From JALHFZ01 sp963674625 (GTDB lineage: Bacteria; Synergistota; Synergistia; Synergistales; Aminobacteriaceae), in the NCBI GenBank assembly GCA_963674625.2, contig CAXXXO010000004.1, positions 1,302,001-1,366,000 of the forward strand: 64,000 nucleotides of DNA, in the 5' to 3' direction. Below the pieces are notes generated by a model, which was not told the origin of the DNA, did no database searches, and saw only the letters and a list, made by a program, of their open reading frames with translations. Shown in pieces: positions 63,047-64,000 of the stretch. Each line of letters starts with the position of its first letter. Position 1 is the stretch's first letter. A program made the position numbers and the translations under genes.

Positions 63047-64000
63047 TTGGCAACGATGAAGGCATATGTAAAAGAAACGGCGGCGCCGGGAGGAGTTCTC
63101 CGGGATGTCCCCGTGCCTGTTCCCGGAGAGGGAGAAGTCCTCATCCAGGTGAAAGCTGCAGCAATTTGTGGAACCGATGTTCATATTCACGAATGGAATT
63201 CCTGGGCGCAGGGAGCGGTAAAGAATCTCCCAATCATCATGGGGCATGAATTCTCGGGAGTGGTGGTCGACCTTGGACCGGGAGTGAAAAGGCTGAAAAA
63301 GGGAGACTACGTCTCTGGGGAGACTCATATCCCGTGCGGATATTGCTATCAGTGCCGGAACGGTCAGCAGCATATCTGTGCGAACCTCCAGCTTCTGGGG
63401 GTCCACAGGCCGGGAGCTTTCAGCGAATTTGTTGCTTACCCCGAATTGTGCTCCGTGAAGATGCCCGAGAGCATCCCCTATGAACTCGGGTCCGTGATGG
63501 AACCCTTGGGAGTCGGAGTGAATGCTGTCATTGAAGGGCATGTAGGCGGATCGAACATAGCTGTAGTGGGCTGCGGCCCGATCGGTATCGGAATGATTGC
63601 CGTCGCCAACGCCCTCGGCGCCGCCAGGATATTCGCTCTCGATGTTTCGGGATACAGGCTGAAACTCGCCGAAGAATGCGGAGCTACCCATTGTATTGAC
63701 CCGTCGAAATCAAATCCCGTGGAAGAGATCCTGAAATTGACCGATAATGTCGGCGTGGATGCCTTTTTCGATGCCTCGGGAAATCCGGACGCCATTGTTC
63801 AGGCCTTCAAATACCTCCGCAAAGGAGGGCATGCCCATCTGGTGGGGCTGCCTTCGCGCCCGGTGACCCTTGATCTTGTGGCCGATATTGTCTTCAAGGA
63901 AGCGACAGTCCATGGATATCACGGGCGAAAGATGTTTCAGACCTGGACGGCCATGATGAATCTCATCGATTCCGGGAAGGTGAATCTCAAGTCCATTGTT
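63047..64000 (+). CDS. Zinc-dependent medium-chain dehydrogenase (threonine 3-dehydrogenase-like), 3' partial
   Basis: About 318 residues are visible before the window ends. The catalytic zinc ligands are Cys in AICGTDVHIHEWNSWA and the His-Glu of MGHEFSG. The structural zinc region is CGYCYQCRNGQQHIC. The cofactor motif is VVGCGPIGIG, followed by an Asp (ALDVSG) that favours NAD. ICGTDVHIHEW closely resembles L-threonine 3-dehydrogenase, but sorbitol and butanediol dehydrogenases are alternatives. TTG 63047 is eight bases behind AAGGAGG; ATG 63056 is the other choice. Confidence 0.88.
   Translation, partial: MATMKAYVKETAAPGGVLRDVPVPVPGEGEVLIQVKAAAICGTDVHIHEWNSWAQGAVKNLPIIMGHEFSGVVVDLGPGVKRLKKGDYVSGETHIPCGYCYQCRNGQQHICANLQLLGVHRPGAFSEFVAYPELCSVKMPESIPYELGSVMEPLGVGVNAVIEGHVGGSNIAVVGCGPIGIGMIAVANALGAARIFALDVSGYRLKLAEECGATHCIDPSKSNPVEEILKLTDNVGVDAFFDASGNPDAIVQAFKYLRKGGHAHLVGLPSRPVTLDLVADIVFKEATVHGYHGRKMFQTWTAMMNLIDSGKVNLKSIV

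Overview
The window looks like a chromosomal piece of an anaerobic, diderm, amino-acid- and organic-acid-using bacterium. An outer-membrane BtuB receptor with its own TonB/ExbB/ExbD shows the diderm envelope. TRAP transporters, MinD-type ATPases carrying 4Fe-4S domains, ferredoxin-like clusters and selenium genes point to anaerobic life. A member of Synergistota is my best guess, but no rRNA or taxonomic marker is present, so this is inference. Most of the sequence is GC-rich; one block (about 36.3-41.8 kb) is visibly AT-rich.

Layout. 0-2.6 kb: NlpC/P60 endopeptidase (3' frameshift), metallo-beta-lactamase-fold hydrolase, UppS-like prenyltransferase. 2.6-6.8 kb: a Fur-family repressor facing an operon of DUF5320, two NifX-like proteins, two 4Fe-4S MinD-like ATPases and an Mrp ATPase; a near-consensus promoter abuts a Fur-box-like site. 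6.9-7.5 kb: RelB antitoxin with a frameshifted YafQ toxin and a scrap of an iadA copy. 7.6-13.3 kb: GntR regulator plus a four-gene unit (LeuA/NifV-type condensing enzyme, NhaC-type antiporter, aminotransferase, DUF169). 13.5-18.3 kb: iadA and pstSCAB. 18.4-24.0 kb: carAB, then a two-gene YeeE/YedE transporter whose first half has an in-frame TGA exactly where the family has its conserved Cys. 24.2-32.2 kb: an Old Yellow Enzyme; GntR, CaiB-type CoA-transferase and HMG-CoA-lyase-like genes facing a creatininase-family gene and a TRAP transporter.

32.3-46.7 kb is a vitamin-uptake region: FMN-riboswitch-controlled ribU, cobalamin-riboswitch-controlled btuB, and a second cobalamin-riboswitch operon btuF-btuD-btuC-exbB-exbD-tonB on the other strand. 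Between btuB and tonB lies an AT-rich selenium module (selD, an NAD(P)HX-dehydratase-like gene, a DUF3343 gene, tusA-like, yedE, DUF1858, LysR). It is bounded on the left by an IS3-family remnant and on both sides by related palindromes. selD itself has an in-frame TGA at the usual Sec/Cys position, followed by a strong hairpin.

46.9-64 kb is a catabolic region: two closely related TRAP binding proteins (one with its QM permease), four SDR dehydrogenases, two thiamine-diphosphate E1 alpha/beta pairs (one with an E2), a PPC/DUF296 protein and a threonine-dehydrogenase-like zinc dehydrogenase running off the end. asd sits in the middle, behind a perfect sigma70 promoter and a leader terminator. 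The gene set suggests import and oxidative cleavage of an oxidised hydroxy/keto compound, but the substrate cannot be read from sequence. No tRNA, rRNA or CRISPR array was recognised.
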